From the NCBI GenBank assembly GCA_038501195.1, contig JBBPUQ010000010.1, positions 2,125,501-2,189,500 of the forward strand: DNA of 64,000 nt, read 5' to 3'. A program made the position numbers and the translations under genes. The notes beneath the pieces are model-generated. The model was not told the DNA's origin, made no database searches, and saw nothing but the letters and a program-made list of their open reading frames with translations. Below are positions 25,429-35,709 of this stretch, in pieces. The DNA is from Nemania diffusa (taxonomy: Eukaryota > Ascomycota > Sordariomycetes > Xylariales > Xylariaceae). The stretch's first letter is position 1, and each line of letters begins with the position of its first letter.

Positions 25429-27250
25429 CTACGCACCCTTCCGTTCACTTAGAAGTCCATGTACTCCCAGAATTCGAGTACCCACTGCTTCACCACTCCA
25501 ATATGCGCCGGTCGCTAGACCCACGGCGATAAATAGAGCTGTATGTTCACCAGCCAGCCATATGCCCCTCTCCGGCATTCCGGCTCTTAATGCCAATATG
25601 TCCTGGTCCAGAAGCGCTGCTGGATCATGAGGGGTTCGGCTTTCAACCCTTTTGAAATTGGTATAGGAACCCTTCCCAGCTAGCTCATCGTTCTGCCAGT
25701 TACTATATAGCGCTGCGCAGGGTTGGCACTCCGGGTTTGCTTGCGAATAATTGGGAAGATGGCTATAGTACGGCTGAAAGAAGCCGGCAATCGCCTTGAG
25801 ATACGCGCTTGTGTTCGGAGAAAGTCCTTGGAGAAGAGAAGTGACGTGAGCCGCGCACGGCCCGTGGATGGAAAATAAAAGCGTTGGCTGAGCTAGTTCT
25901 CCAAAATTGACACTCGACGAGAGAGGGACCATTTCCACAGTCCATGAACCTTGTTCCCCTGCACAATAAGCTGGGCGAAGAAAGTGTACAAAGCTTGCTA
26001 CTTTTGGTGCACCAGCCGGGGTTTTGCCCTCGCCTTCTTGGATCTGGAGTCCTGGCATCTCCCAAAAGGCGGTAGGGAAAACAATAAAGACCTTCTCAAG
26101 GCTGCTAAAAGAGGCATTTGCAACGGCCTTGGTTATTAATAACTGGAGACAGGGCCGGATAAAAAGTGATGGTACCCGACTTGAGACAGCCCAGAGGTAC
26201 GGTTACAACGACCTCATCGAATTCGAAGTCGCGATTAGAGCACTGTACCACCACCATAGGGTCGCCATTATCTTTCTCCTTACTCTCTACACAGAGCACC
26301 GTCGTAGAAACGTACAGCTTGGCATGTAAGAGAGCTTTCTCGGCCATTGACTGAATTATCTTCGCGTGCGTGTCTGCAACGAAGATATTATCTATATTTG
26401 CCGCTATTAGCTAATGTTTATTCAATATACATAGTTGCTACGACAACATTACCTCCGTTCAGGTATTCCTCCAGCCATCACCATTTCACACTTTGGGTTT
26501 CCCACTATAACCGCTAGAGTTAGTAATTACTCTTTTGCGTAGTTCTACAACTCTCGAAACATGCTGCCGAAACATACCCCTGAGACATTTCGGGAGCTCT
26601 TAAGTTACTAGAAAGGGAAGAAAATGACGCCAGCGGTAACTCACGGGGTCGCCGATATAACTCCGCCATATTTCGCCCATCTGTAGGGATGTCGCGTTTC
26701 TCGGGCGGAATTGATTTTCGTATGAGGGTTTCTTCAAAGAATTCCTTCAAGCTCAAACTAGGTGATGTATTTTTGCACTCTTCGTTGCTGTACTTGAAAG
26801 CCGCTGATATCAAATCCCACATCGTGTCAAATGCCTCTTCCATTATATCATTTGCGAGAATGTTACCATTGGAGTCATATACTAGCGTAGAATCGTCTAG
26901 CGAGGTCAGCGATGTAGATGTTGCTTTGGCTCGATCAACGATGGGGTTATTGCTTGTGCCATGCACTTAACTAGCACCCCTTTCATTCCATTCCGGTTAG
27001 TTGAAAACCACATTCTACGGAGAGAATCTCACATATCCACGGAGCGGCCCATTAAGCTCTCTTGGTAAGCCTAGAGAAAAAGTGTCAGCCTGATTTATCT
27101 TCAAATAAACGCTATTGTCGATAACTCACGCGGCCCCCAATTCTACTACGGGCTTCCAAAATAGTAGTATCAATACCTTGGGAAACCAGAACTTCAGCGC
27201 ACCGTAGTCCTGCAAGGCCAGCACCTGCTTCGAATCGTCCGAAGCGGTGA
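25429..27250 (-). pseudogene. Broken flavin amine (polyamine) oxidase
   Basis: Read on the minus strand, the pieces of a flavin amine oxidase appear in the right order: GAGLAGLRCAEVL and TILEARSRIGG (FAD-binding), HGTSNNPI, SYIGDPV, ETQSVKW-stop-WLEEYLNG, FDEVVVTVPLG, SSLEKVFIVFPTAFW and the C-terminal AGEHTALFIAVGLATGAYWS. Several apparent introns are still recognisable. At least three lesions break the frame: a frameshift near 26685-26695, an in-frame TGA at 26478-26480, and a second frameshift near 26140-26152. No GT-AG intron can bypass them. I also found no first exon with an ATG before the dinucleotide-binding motif. Family members oxidise amines such as polyamines using FAD. This copy is very probably inactive, unless the lesions are assembly errors. 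Confidence 0.8.
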
Positions 27251-27438
27251 TATTAGCACTAAAACAAATTCAATTTTTCTCCCTCCGGGACTTCGCGTAT
27301 AGAACCAGAAAAAAACCCGCATACAGTGACCCATTTTCAAGCCCGATGTATAATGCGGTACCGCTACGACCAGGTGTGATATAAATAAGCCCAACGCTTA
27401 ACTTGTCCTCGTCGACCGGAACGATCAAAGCCCATTTA

Positions 27439-28470
27439 TTATTCGGCATCGGCGACGGGGTCGATGGCCTCCAACATACGGCGAAGTTGCGGCACGGTCG
27501 GGCGGAGTTCGGGCACAGTGCGACTGCATGCGTCGGCGATGGCGTCGAGCGGTTTGGGGATTGGCACCGGGTATTGCGAAGTGCGCGGCACGTCCCCTAG
27601 CACCATGCACCGGATGCACTGGGCGATTTGGTACACGTCTGACATGGTGGTCCAGCCCGCGCGCCCCGGCGGCCCGTCCTTGGCGATTTCGGGCGCACCT
27701 CGTTGTCCCCAATGCTCTTCGAGGTCGGCCACGACGAGGCGTTCGCCGTCGCGGGAGAAGACGAAATTTTCGACGCGTAAATCGCGGTGGACGATGTTGG
27801 CAGAGTGGAGCGATTCGAGGGCATCGACGAGGTGTAATAGCCAGCGTTTGAACGTGGCCAAGTCCGAAAAGCGCGTGAGGACGGTTTGACGGGGGAAGAA
27901 CTTGTCGAAGACGAGTTCGCCTTTGGCCGATTTTCCTAAAAGTTGGACAATATGTTTCGACGTAGTCGGGGGACCGGGGCACGAGCCGTATTGGCATTTG
28001 AGAAGGTTAACGATCTCGCTTCGGTACTTGCCCTTCTTCACGAAGTGCCGCTCCCTGTCGACCTCGACGAGCGGCAGGCTGGCGAGCAGGTCGTTCGTGT
28101 CTTCGGAGTCGTCCTCGTCCGGTTCGGGAAGCGGCAGGCCGGCGTCCAAAGGGTGGATCTCGTCGCCGTCGATCTCGTAGTGGTCGGACCGTTGCGGCAA
28201 GTTGGCGCGGAGGCGGAGGATATCGCCCGACAAGGTGCCGGGGATGTCAAAAAGACGCACGGTCTGGCCTTGCCCGGTGCCGTTATCAAGCCAGTAAACG
28301 ACGGCCGCCTTCTGCTTCTGCCCGCATTCGTGCTCCATGTCCAAGTAATTGCCGAGATTCGTTTTATCGCGGCGTTCCATATACTCGGCTCGGATTTTCT
28401 TCACTTCCCTGCTGAAGCGCGTGTCGACCTCGGCGTTGATCTGGTTGTCCATCTGGCTGTTGCAAGGCAT
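27439..28470 (-). CDS. Atypical protein kinase-like protein
   Basis: A single-exon gene encodes 343 aa, starting at an ATG (MPCNSQMDNQ). The N-terminal 140 residues have no recognised domain and contain an acidic EPDEDDSEDTND patch. The kinase-like part follows: a helix-C-like YRSEIVNLL, a strand pair KHIVQLLGKSAKGELVFDKF, the catalytic loop H228-R-D-L-R-V-E-N with Asp and Asn kept, VADLEEH in place of the usual DFG, APEI for the APE motif, and SDVYQIAQCI for helix F with its Asp. I see no clear glycine loop. Such small divergent kinases are expanded in filamentous fungi and their substrates are unknown. The neighbouring genes on both sides are broken, but this one is open throughout. Confidence 0.85.
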   Translation of the reverse strand: MPCNSQMDNQINAEVDTRFSREVKKIRAEYMERRDKTNLGNYLDMEHECGQKQKAAVVYWLDNGTGQGQTVRLFDIPGTLSGDILRLRANLPQRSDHYEIDGDEIHPLDAGLPLPEPDEDDSEDTNDLLASLPLVEVDRERHFVKKGKYRSEIVNLLKCQYGSCPGPPTTSKHIVQLLGKSAKGELVFDKFFPRQTVLTRFSDLATFKRWLLHLVDALESLHSANIVHRDLRVENFVFSRDGERLVVADLEEHWGQRGAPEIAKDGPPGRAGWTTMSDVYQIAQCIRCMVLGDVPRTSQYPVPIPKPLDAIADACSRTVPELRPTVPQLRRMLEAIDPVADAE

Positions 28471-29305
28471 GTCCTTGCTTCTGATCGTTCGGGATTATGG
28501 ACAAGGCGGAACTTGATTTTTACAGTTCCTCTTAGTAATGCCAAAAATAACTTATCATTATTGCGCAAGAAAGGAAGTTTTATCTAAGTCGGCGAATCTA
28601 CTAAGTTAGCTTATATAAACTAGGTTGCGGCCCGTGCAGCCCTCTCGTAAGAGACACTGATCGCTCATCTCTGCTAATAAAATATGTAGATCGTTCTACT
28701 GCCTTTAAATGCTTAATGGCGGACTCAAAAAGTTGGCTCGGCCAACGCCCTTCTTTTCTCTGGAAGTCAATTAGTTCAATTACCAACATTTTCCATTGCA
28801 GCATGGCTAAGAGGAGGGCTAAAAACCCTCCACCACATAAAAACCACCCCCTTCGTGGGAGGTGGAAAAGTGAGAGAGGGCCCCCTTTATAGGGCCCTGT
28901 AAAACAACCCATTGTCACACGGATGGGGCGGCGGGAAATAAAGCCAATCAAGCCTCGCATTCAAAAGGTATGATGAATATGTCAGACGCCGCATACAAAC
29001 CACCTGCTTCGAGTCAAGCTATATCATTGATTTGTTTTACCGACTGAACACACTGGGGGATCTATTTGCTCTCGGCCATTCATAGTTCGTAGGCACCCAC
29101 ATATTCTGAAGCATAAATAAACGCCCGTTGCCAATTATTATGCTGTCTAATCATCTCTCTAGAACTGCTAAAAACTTTCAAGACAAGGGAGACCGGACTT
29201 ACGTAAGTGATCCCATTTCACACACACAGCAACACACAGCACACAAGAACACACACAACATACACAACGCAAAGACCATTTCATTAACCCCAGGTGGCTG
29301 AAAAC
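28471..29305. other. Gene-free interval
   Basis: No supported gene is visible. A minus-strand open stretch (28601-28960) has a motif-like segment (SAIKHLKAVERSTYFISRDE) but no recognised family. Short GC-rich inverted segments occur near 28845-28900 (ccaccccctt...gggaggtgg and gggccccctttatagggccc). A CA-rich tract (acacacagcaacacacagcacac) at about 29219-29260 lies just upstream of the broken secreted-protein gene, in its presumed promoter or 5' UTR. Confidence 0.55.
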
Positions 29306-29884
29306 ATGCGTATCACTACTTCCTCTTTTACTACTGTACTGCTTGGGTTGGCTTTCTAGGACCTGACCCTTGTCTAAGCCGTTTACACGGGTACCTGGGT
29401 CACGGGCACGGTAGGCATTTCCCTGGACAATGCTTGTGGCGACTCAACATTCAACATCGAAAAATCATCGGATTTACCCCTCAAGGCAGACTGTTTAGGC
29501 TTGGTGAATGATGCTCTATGGGGGCGAGACACAGCACTTTTTATGTCTAGGGGCGTGGTTCCGCAAACTCCTCAAGACGACGACTCGTATTACCTTACGA
29601 TTGTGAACGGTACTGGCTGCGCTTTTGCCGCAAGGCTACCCGATGGTGGAAACGACGGAACAGCAATGTCCTGGGGAGATATTCAAGATCTAGTGCGCTC
29701 CTCTATCGACCATTACTCGACGGATGATAAATACGTCCGAACATCTGGGACCATGGAATGCACAGCCCCTCAGAACGTTGTTGATGCAATAGACGCACCA
29801 CCCACCGGAAAAGCACACCCCCAAAAGGTTTCGTGGCAAATCTATAAGCCTCACGATAAGAGTATCAAAGTTTATCCTGCTTGA
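29306..29884 (+). pseudogene. Hce2-like small secreted protein, interrupted by two stops
   Basis: One frame runs from an ATG at 29306 to a stop at 29882-29884 (193 codons including the stop). It is interrupted by TAG at 29357-29359 and TAA at 29375-29377, both within or just after the predicted signal peptide. Downstream of the stops the frame is intact and has the cysteine and motif pattern of Hce2 (Ecp2-homologue) secreted proteins: an early CGDSTF, an ADCLGL block, NGTGCAFAARL, a DIQDLVRSSI helix and a GTMECT end. Both stops are what C-to-T changes would make of Gln codons. No intron with consistent phase removes them. Hce2 proteins include plant-pathogen effectors linked to necrosis. Here secretion, and probably expression, is lost unless an alternative start or exon exists. 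Confidence 0.7.
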
Positions 29885-30968
29885 GATATAAGTAAAGGTT
29901 ATTTGGTTTTGTGATGAAGTTTATAAAGCTAGGGTGCTAAGTACCTAGTGGTTCTAAACGAGCTGCAGGCAAGCTTGAAGGATTAAGAGAAGTAAATTGT
30001 TGGATTTCAACCTCTGTATACCAGGCTGTGGCTTGCTTGTAACTAAAGGCCGCATATTAAATGATATAATTAGTTATGATATAGTAACTTGAAATTATTC
30101 CGTGCAGTACAACGAAACGAAAGCAGATAGCAAGAGCCGCGACAGAATAAATATATTTTGCCGACTTGCTTAAACTAATATCAATTTTCTATCTCTCACA
30201 GGATCAGAAACCTCCGCCTTCTGTCCCAAGCGGCCAGTTTTAAACCTGGTGGCATTAGGGTTTATTAATAGGTCTGCCATAATTAGTGGCTTAGATGTCG
30301 CAAAAATGAGATCGAATCGCTTAGATTTGGGGTTCATACTCAATATGCAACACTTAAGGAGGGCTCTATGTGACAACATGAGTAAGAGAAAAAAAGATCC
30401 TAGCTTCTAGATACCCCAATTCAGTGGGAATTCGTCGAGAGAGCTAATTGCGGCATGAATTGAAGACGAGATCAACGATCGAGTTGTCAAGATCAGGGTA
30501 GCTGACTGAGAAAGTTTATTACGTAACTATACATCGATTCATATTAAATGTGTCATACCGTCGAGCTATAGTCAATTCTCCTTTCCTAACCCAGGCAATA
30601 ATTCCGTTTCTGCAGCTGTATCTATGTAGTATCTTCAGGCCTGTAGCCTTACCGCCGTGAACAGGAAAATCCGATGCGTGAAGATCTCAGTAGGTAAGCT
30701 GCAGAAAATCTGTCGCCCGCTCCTTGATTCTATAGATACCCTAGATACTTATGTCTAACTTCGCCTCACCGATTGCTTGTTACAGGGGTTAGGCAACAAA
30801 ATCGTAGGGGTAACGGTGAGATACGAAGGACGGTAGGCGGGGGTTGAGGGGTACAAGGGGAATCAAGAGGCCGATGATTGAATGATATAAGTGTAATGAA
30901 TAATCAAGAATAATAATAAGCATATTAAATGTTGAATGGTTACAATTTTACCGAAAACCATATGGCTT
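29885..30968. other. Gene-free interval
   Basis: The sequence is AT-rich with scattered short frames on both strands, none with recognisable protein similarity. It lies between the 3' ends of the broken secreted-protein gene and the broken PD-(D/E)XK gene, which converge. Confidence 0.55.
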
Positions 30969-32550
30969 CTACACGATACCCTCAACCCATTCCCGGAAAT
31001 CTGATGACATCCAGTTCACCAAGACTCGCAGACCAGCAAGCAGGCGATAACATGCCTCAACATTTTCAGTACTACCAAGCCTCACCGGTCCGGCTACCTC
31101 AATGTCCGCCTCGCCGCGCGAGGCAAACCATACCTCCCACGAGTCCGCGACCACTATTAGGACGGGTAAAACGTAGGGCACCGTACCAGCCTGTTGCTGT
31201 CCCTGTCCCTGTTTCTGTCTACCAGGTGGTAGTGGAAATTGCTCGACGCGCAGAAACCAGGAGGCGAGCCAGAGGCCCAGTTGCACCTGGCCCTCAGGAT
31301 GTTTCTTCAGATCGACTTTTGTCTCGACGAAGACGCCGGTGGGGTGTAGACACAGCGGCCCATAAGTGGACTGGTTGAAAGTGCGGGGTGAAAGCCGGTC
31401 GACGAATCGCGAGATGCGTCTGGACAGGCTCTTATCGCGGTCGTCATCGTCGGCCCCCGACCACTAGGGTATAATCTATCATCTTACTGTTTAGGGGGAA
31501 CTAGACATAGCCGTTGGCCGGAGGCATGAATGGCCTCGCGATGTTAGCGCGAGTAACATTCTTGACAGCGACGTCAGGGTTGTGGCGCACCGCCAGCTCC
31601 AACAGCGGGTGGTGCACTGAGTTGTTCCACTCTGGTTCGGCGTGCGGATCCGCAATGAATTGGGTGGTTTTTGTTATGATACGCTGGAGTTCGCGCCGCT
31701 CCGACTCTAGAGAGACTAGCTGCATGAGATAATCTAGTATTGGCGATGAAGACTCGTCATCATCTGCGCCGCCGCCAGCGAATGGCTGAAATAAAAGGCG
31801 TGATGTGTGCTTGCGGTTGTGTACAGTGCGCCCCTGAGTGTGAACCGCGTCGTCTAGATTATTATTCCTATGATACAAGTCTTCATTGTTGGGGTTCTCG
31901 AGTTCGTCCTCGAGCAATTGGCGCAACTGGACGGGGATGTAGCGTTCCAGCAAGCTCGTTTGGAGCTTAGTCAATAGTGGTAGCGCATTGCGGCTCCTCA
32001 TCCAGGCGCGAAGATCTCCTCTGCCTAACCTCTCCCACCGGACTGGCCGTTGTAACTTGAAGAGATCATCGAGACGCCTGACCGGGCTCGTTGAGCGCGC
32101 GGTTGATCCAGATGCGACGTCAATGTCGGGGATAGAAAAGACAAGTGGGGGGAGAGAACCTACGCTATCGCTGGACAGAGAGTTGAGCCGGATAGGCATT
32201 GCCTTCGGGGTCAGGTGCGGATCGCCGCTGTCATCATCGCTTGGACTTGGACTTGAACCTCGAGGCGCTTTTTGTGACGAGGTTCCAATGCTGTCGTAGT
32301 CCTTGTGTGGTTCTGTGTTCTCTCTGTCATTAAAACCATCTTTCTTCCCCTTTTTCCTCGGACTTGTCCTTCGGCCTCTCTGCGCCTGCATAGCACCGCA
32401 CGCATCTGTGCCGAGCCCACCGAGGCGCCCCCGCTCCCGCCTCGGAGGGCGTCCCGAACAACAAGGTGCCGTAGAAGACGTGTTATCTCGGCAGGGACAC
32501 GATTCCTCGTCGATTTCGGAGAGCCATGAACTGATAAATTCGAGTTGCAT
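30969..32550 (-). pseudogene. Broken PD-(D/E)XK nuclease-like protein
   Basis: The minus-strand frame from ATG 32550 encodes the N-terminal half: ISSWLSEID, a basic and acidic linker, PVRWERLGRGDLRAWMRSRN, LPLLTKLQTSLLERYIPVQL and ELAVRHNPDVAVKNVTRANI. It stops at TAG 31501-31503, inside a conserved segment that continues in the same frame as FPLNSKMIDYTLVVG. At a run of five C (31454-31458 on the plus strand) the frame then shifts by one. The rest follows in the new frame with HPTGVFVETKVDLKKHPEG, including the E-x-K catalytic pattern, and a tail ending DFREWVEGIV at 30969. This matches the fungal PD-(D/E)XK nuclease-like domain family, whose function is unknown. One stop and one frameshift make it a likely pseudogene. 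Confidence 0.78.
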
Positions 32551-33225
32551 CGCGACGGGAGAGCGAAGGTAGTCTAAGGAGCATGACCATAAGAACAGCA
32601 GCCTACTTCAAAGTAAATAAACAACAACACAGAGCGGGCGCGCCAAGAAACCACACACACCTCTTTATACACCTAAACTCTACTACTTTGAAGGCCAGCT
32701 AAACAGTTAAATAAAATTATAAAAAAGTATTAAAAGTATATTTTTATAAAGAAAAAACAGAGCATGATATTTATATATTTAATGTAGTGCAAAACTTATG
32801 TAGTGGCTAAATAATATACTACAAAAGATCTGCTGTTTTATATGCTTTATTAGGTGTATAGAGGGTGTGTGGTTTTTTGGCGCGCCGGCCCCTGTACTAG
32901 GTATCTATGAGGGGCAGGTTCGTACACCATTTAGTTACATCGCACTAGGCTAATGTAGGTTAGGCGTTTTTGGTAGCCGCATTCCCCAGTTTGGAGCTGC
33001 TGATCTTTGGGGGCAGTTTTTTTTTCTCTTTTCGGGGCCGTATGTCCTAACAAGCAACCCAATTTTCGAGTCTTTTCCCTCACGGGGATTGCCATTATTT
33101 TCCCATTTATTTTTTGAAATTGTCGCTGTTCATGATAATATATTTGCCCGGAGACGATTAGAGGCACCCTCACCTTATTTACCGGCTATCCCTCTAGGCC
33201 GTAACACCCCGTCCTCCCTCCTCGA
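32551..33225. other. Divergent intergenic region holding an inverted-repeat element
   Basis: This is the shared upstream region of the broken PD-(D/E)XK gene (minus) and pus4 (plus). About 250 bp of it is the inverted-repeat element described separately. The remainder has no gene. Confidence 0.65.
32637..32886. mobile_element. MITE-like element with GGCGCGCC-ended inverted repeats
   Basis: Both ends carry ggcgcgcca followed by about 30 further bases matching as reverse complement (aagaaaccacacacacctctttatacaccta against a slightly shorter aaaaaaccacacaccctctatacaccta). The interior of about 170 bp is very AT-rich and non-coding. The size of about 250 bp, imperfect inverted ends and lack of coding sequence fit a MITE-type element. 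It sits about 87 bp upstream of the start codon of the broken PD-(D/E)XK gene. No clear target duplication is visible. Confidence 0.75.
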
Positions 33226-34674
33226 ATGAAGATTGCTAGATTCCTCAAAATGGCGGCACCCGGCTCTGCCTCTACCCCAATCCTGGATGGTGTCTTCGGT
33301 ATGGCTGGCCTCACCACTAGTATATTCAGTTTTATATTTATATTTATATGTCTTTTCCCGGCTGACCTCGATCATATTGTAGGTATCAATAAACCGATAG
33401 GCATGAGCTCCGCGCAAGTAATTCGAGATTGCCAGCACCACTTCAACCCCTCTGCCCTTTTCAAACCGATGATCGACCAGGAAACTGCGATTAGGTCGCG
33501 GGAATCTAAAAACAGAAAGAATCGCCGCGGATATGGCAAGAATGATATCCGAGTTAAGATGGGCCACGGCGGCACCTTGGACCCTCTAGCCACAGGAGTG
33601 CTTATTCTTGGCGTGGGAAAGGGAACTAAGTCTCTACAGTCATTTCTTGACTGCACCAAGACGTATGAGACCGTAGTTTTGTTTGGTGCTAGCACTGATA
33701 CATACGATCGGGTCGGCAAGATTTTGAAGAAGACGGCCTACGATCACATTACACGTCCCATGGTTGAGGAGGCCCTCGAATCCTTTCGTGGCAAATACCA
33801 ACAGATGCCTCCCCTATACTCTGCTCTTAAAATGGAGGGAAAGCCTCTTTACGAATACGCGCGCGAGGGTAAACCTATACCGCGAGAGATTGCGACTAGA
33901 GAGGTCTCGGTCTCGGAACTGGAACTAGTGGAATGGTACGAGCCTGGTACACACTCCCATCGATGGCCGGCGGAGGAAGCTACAAACTTTGAACGAAGCT
34001 TTGCCGAGCAGGTTTGGAAGGTCGAGAAGGATCAGATGACGTCGAAAAAGCTTACTCCTGAGGAGGAGGAAGCCGACACGAAAGCCCGGAACGACCATGA
34101 GAACTTTAAGAGAAAGGCTGATGAGAACGTTGATGCTCTCGTATATGACCGGCAAAGCAAGCGTAGAAAGGCCAACCATCAGAAGGATGTTCCACTGATG
34201 TCCGGTGCCTTGGGTGAGATGCCGCCGGCAGCCCCCAAACCCGGCAAAGGGTCAAACCTCATTCCTGAGACTACAGATACTAGCACACCTCTTTGGGATG
34301 ACAAAGGGCCACCTGCAGCCAGGATACGAATGACAGTTACTTCTGGCTTTTATGTACGGAGCTTTTGTCATGATTTAGGGACTAAGGTTTCTTCCTCTGC
34401 TATGATGGCTGAGCTTTGTCGGAGTCGGCAAGGAGATTTTGTCCTGGGAAGCTCTAACTGCCTGGAATTTTCTGATCTGGCCAAGGGAGAAGATGTCTGG
34501 GCTTCACAAGTGAAAGCGATGCTTGATCAATGGAACCAAAAAGGGAACACAATCACGCCCCAGCAACCTTTACGAGCTAAACTGAACAAGTCACCCGAAG
34601 AAGTTCCATGCCCATCATTTGAACAACCTGTGATTACAGATGAGCCTAATCATAATCAGAGCAAGTCACCATGA
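33226..34674 (+). CDS. pus4: tRNA pseudouridine-55 synthase (TruB/Pus4 family)
   Basis: Exons 33226..33298 and 33383..34674 encode 454 aa. A second in-frame ATG at 33250 (MAAPGSAS) would give 446 aa and looks the likelier start. Splicing joins DGVFG to INKPIGMSSAQVI, exactly as in Pus4/TruB proteins. The catalytic motif GHGGTLDPLATGVL with the nucleophilic Asp (about residue 83 from the second ATG) is present, as are KTYETVVLFG, GKYQQMPPLYSALKMEGKPLY and the late SGFYVRSFCHDLG. A charged, poorly conserved insert lies at about residues 230-330. The enzyme makes pseudouridine 55 in the T-loop of tRNAs, in nucleus and mitochondria in yeast. The 84-nt intron contains no stop and is a multiple of three. 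Confidence 0.95.
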   Translation: MKIARFLKMAAPGSASTPILDGVFGMAGLTTSIFSFIFIFICLFPADLDHIVGINKPIGMSSAQVIRDCQHHFNPSALFKPMIDQETAIRSRESKNRKNRRGYGKNDIRVKMGHGGTLDPLATGVLILGVGKGTKSLQSFLDCTKTYETVVLFGASTDTYDRVGKILKKTAYDHITRPMVEEALESFRGKYQQMPPLYSALKMEGKPLYEYAREGKPIPREIATREVSVSELELVEWYEPGTHSHRWPAEEATNFERSFAEQVWKVEKDQMTSKKLTPEEEEADTKARNDHENFKRKADENVDALVYDRQSKRRKANHQKDVPLMSGALGEMPPAAPKPGKGSNLIPETTDTSTPLWDDKGPPAARIRMTVTSGFYVRSFCHDLGTKVSSSAMMAELCRSRQGDFVLGSSNCLEFSDLAKGEDVWASQVKAMLDQWNQKGNTITPQQPLRAKLNKSPEEVPCPSFEQPVITDEPNHNQSKSP

Positions 34675-35709
34675 CGCAGGTCACTGTCTGCCTCCATTAA
34701 GAAAAAGACTAGTCTTACTGAGCGTCTTCTCGATCCATAGACCAGAGAACAAGCAGTCAGGTTACAGAAAACAACAACTGTGCCCGCAGTGCTCACAGCG
34801 GAGCCTATGTAATAGGTTCATTGATCTTGCATTATCAATTAAAGAGTGTAATGCTGAGTTCAAAGGAATACTCGCCCTCAGTATGCGCTGGGTTTAGTGA
34901 AGATGCTGATCGGCGACAAGGAGCTGTTACTTAAAATCCTGACTATAATCGGCCTCAGAAAAGTTATTGAGATTTGCATTTTACCAGCATCAGCACGGCG
35001 TCGAAGGAAACTCATATTTAGATTCGAGGTGGGCTTTTCTGAAGACCTGTCTATGGGTAATCCTATCTACAATAGTAGAGGGTTAGTACTGTATGTGGAC
35101 AGCATCGTAGAAATACATGAAATCTACTCTACTAATCGGATATCCTGTCTGCATCGTATCTACGCTGAAAAGTTGTCGTCGTATAATCACGGTGTTCATG
35201 TTACTAGATATTACATTTTCAGAGTTTAGAGACCGGAAACGAAATTTCTAGTTGATTTCCTCTCCCTGTCGTGCGACGAGCTACACCCCGTCCAAGACGA
35301 ACCAAGATTCAGCCACCGTATGCACACCTTCAAGGAATCTTAACAGCTCTCCTCTCACTTCCCCCTCTTTCCACCAAATATAGGAACAAGAATTAGCTCT
35401 TCCCCGGAATCGTGCGTTAGTCTTCCGAATACAAGATAACGCAAGTTTCTAGGCGCCCAGTATACCTCGCTCATCGATACACCAGATAAACCCGCGACTG
35501 TCCATATATACCTGCCTTGTCCATTAAGTCATGATCTGTCCCTTATAACTTTCTCTGGCCCCTTCTGTATAACATTACGAATAGTTTGCGTTGTGGAATG
35601 TTTAATACCGAAGGACCTTCCATCCGTCCAAGACAAGTATAGCATACCACAATATCTACCTCGCTTGCTCGCCTAGCAAGACACATCAAAAGACCCCAAA
35701 GGCAAGACC
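34675..35709. other. Gene-free interval between convergent genes
   Basis: This is the 3' flank of pus4 and the 3' flank of the FAD oxidoreductase. A 110-codon plus-strand frame (34897-35229) has no family resemblance and is not called. Confidence 0.55.

Noticed and set aside
29340..29360. TTTCTAG as an intron acceptor rescuing the Hce2-like gene
   Set aside because: The second in-frame stop at 29375 remains after any such splice, and later acceptors change the reading frame.
30929..31378. 149-codon plus-strand frame
   Set aside because: It is antisense to the conserved C-terminal half of the PD-(D/E)XK pseudogene and has Arg/Pro-rich shadow composition.
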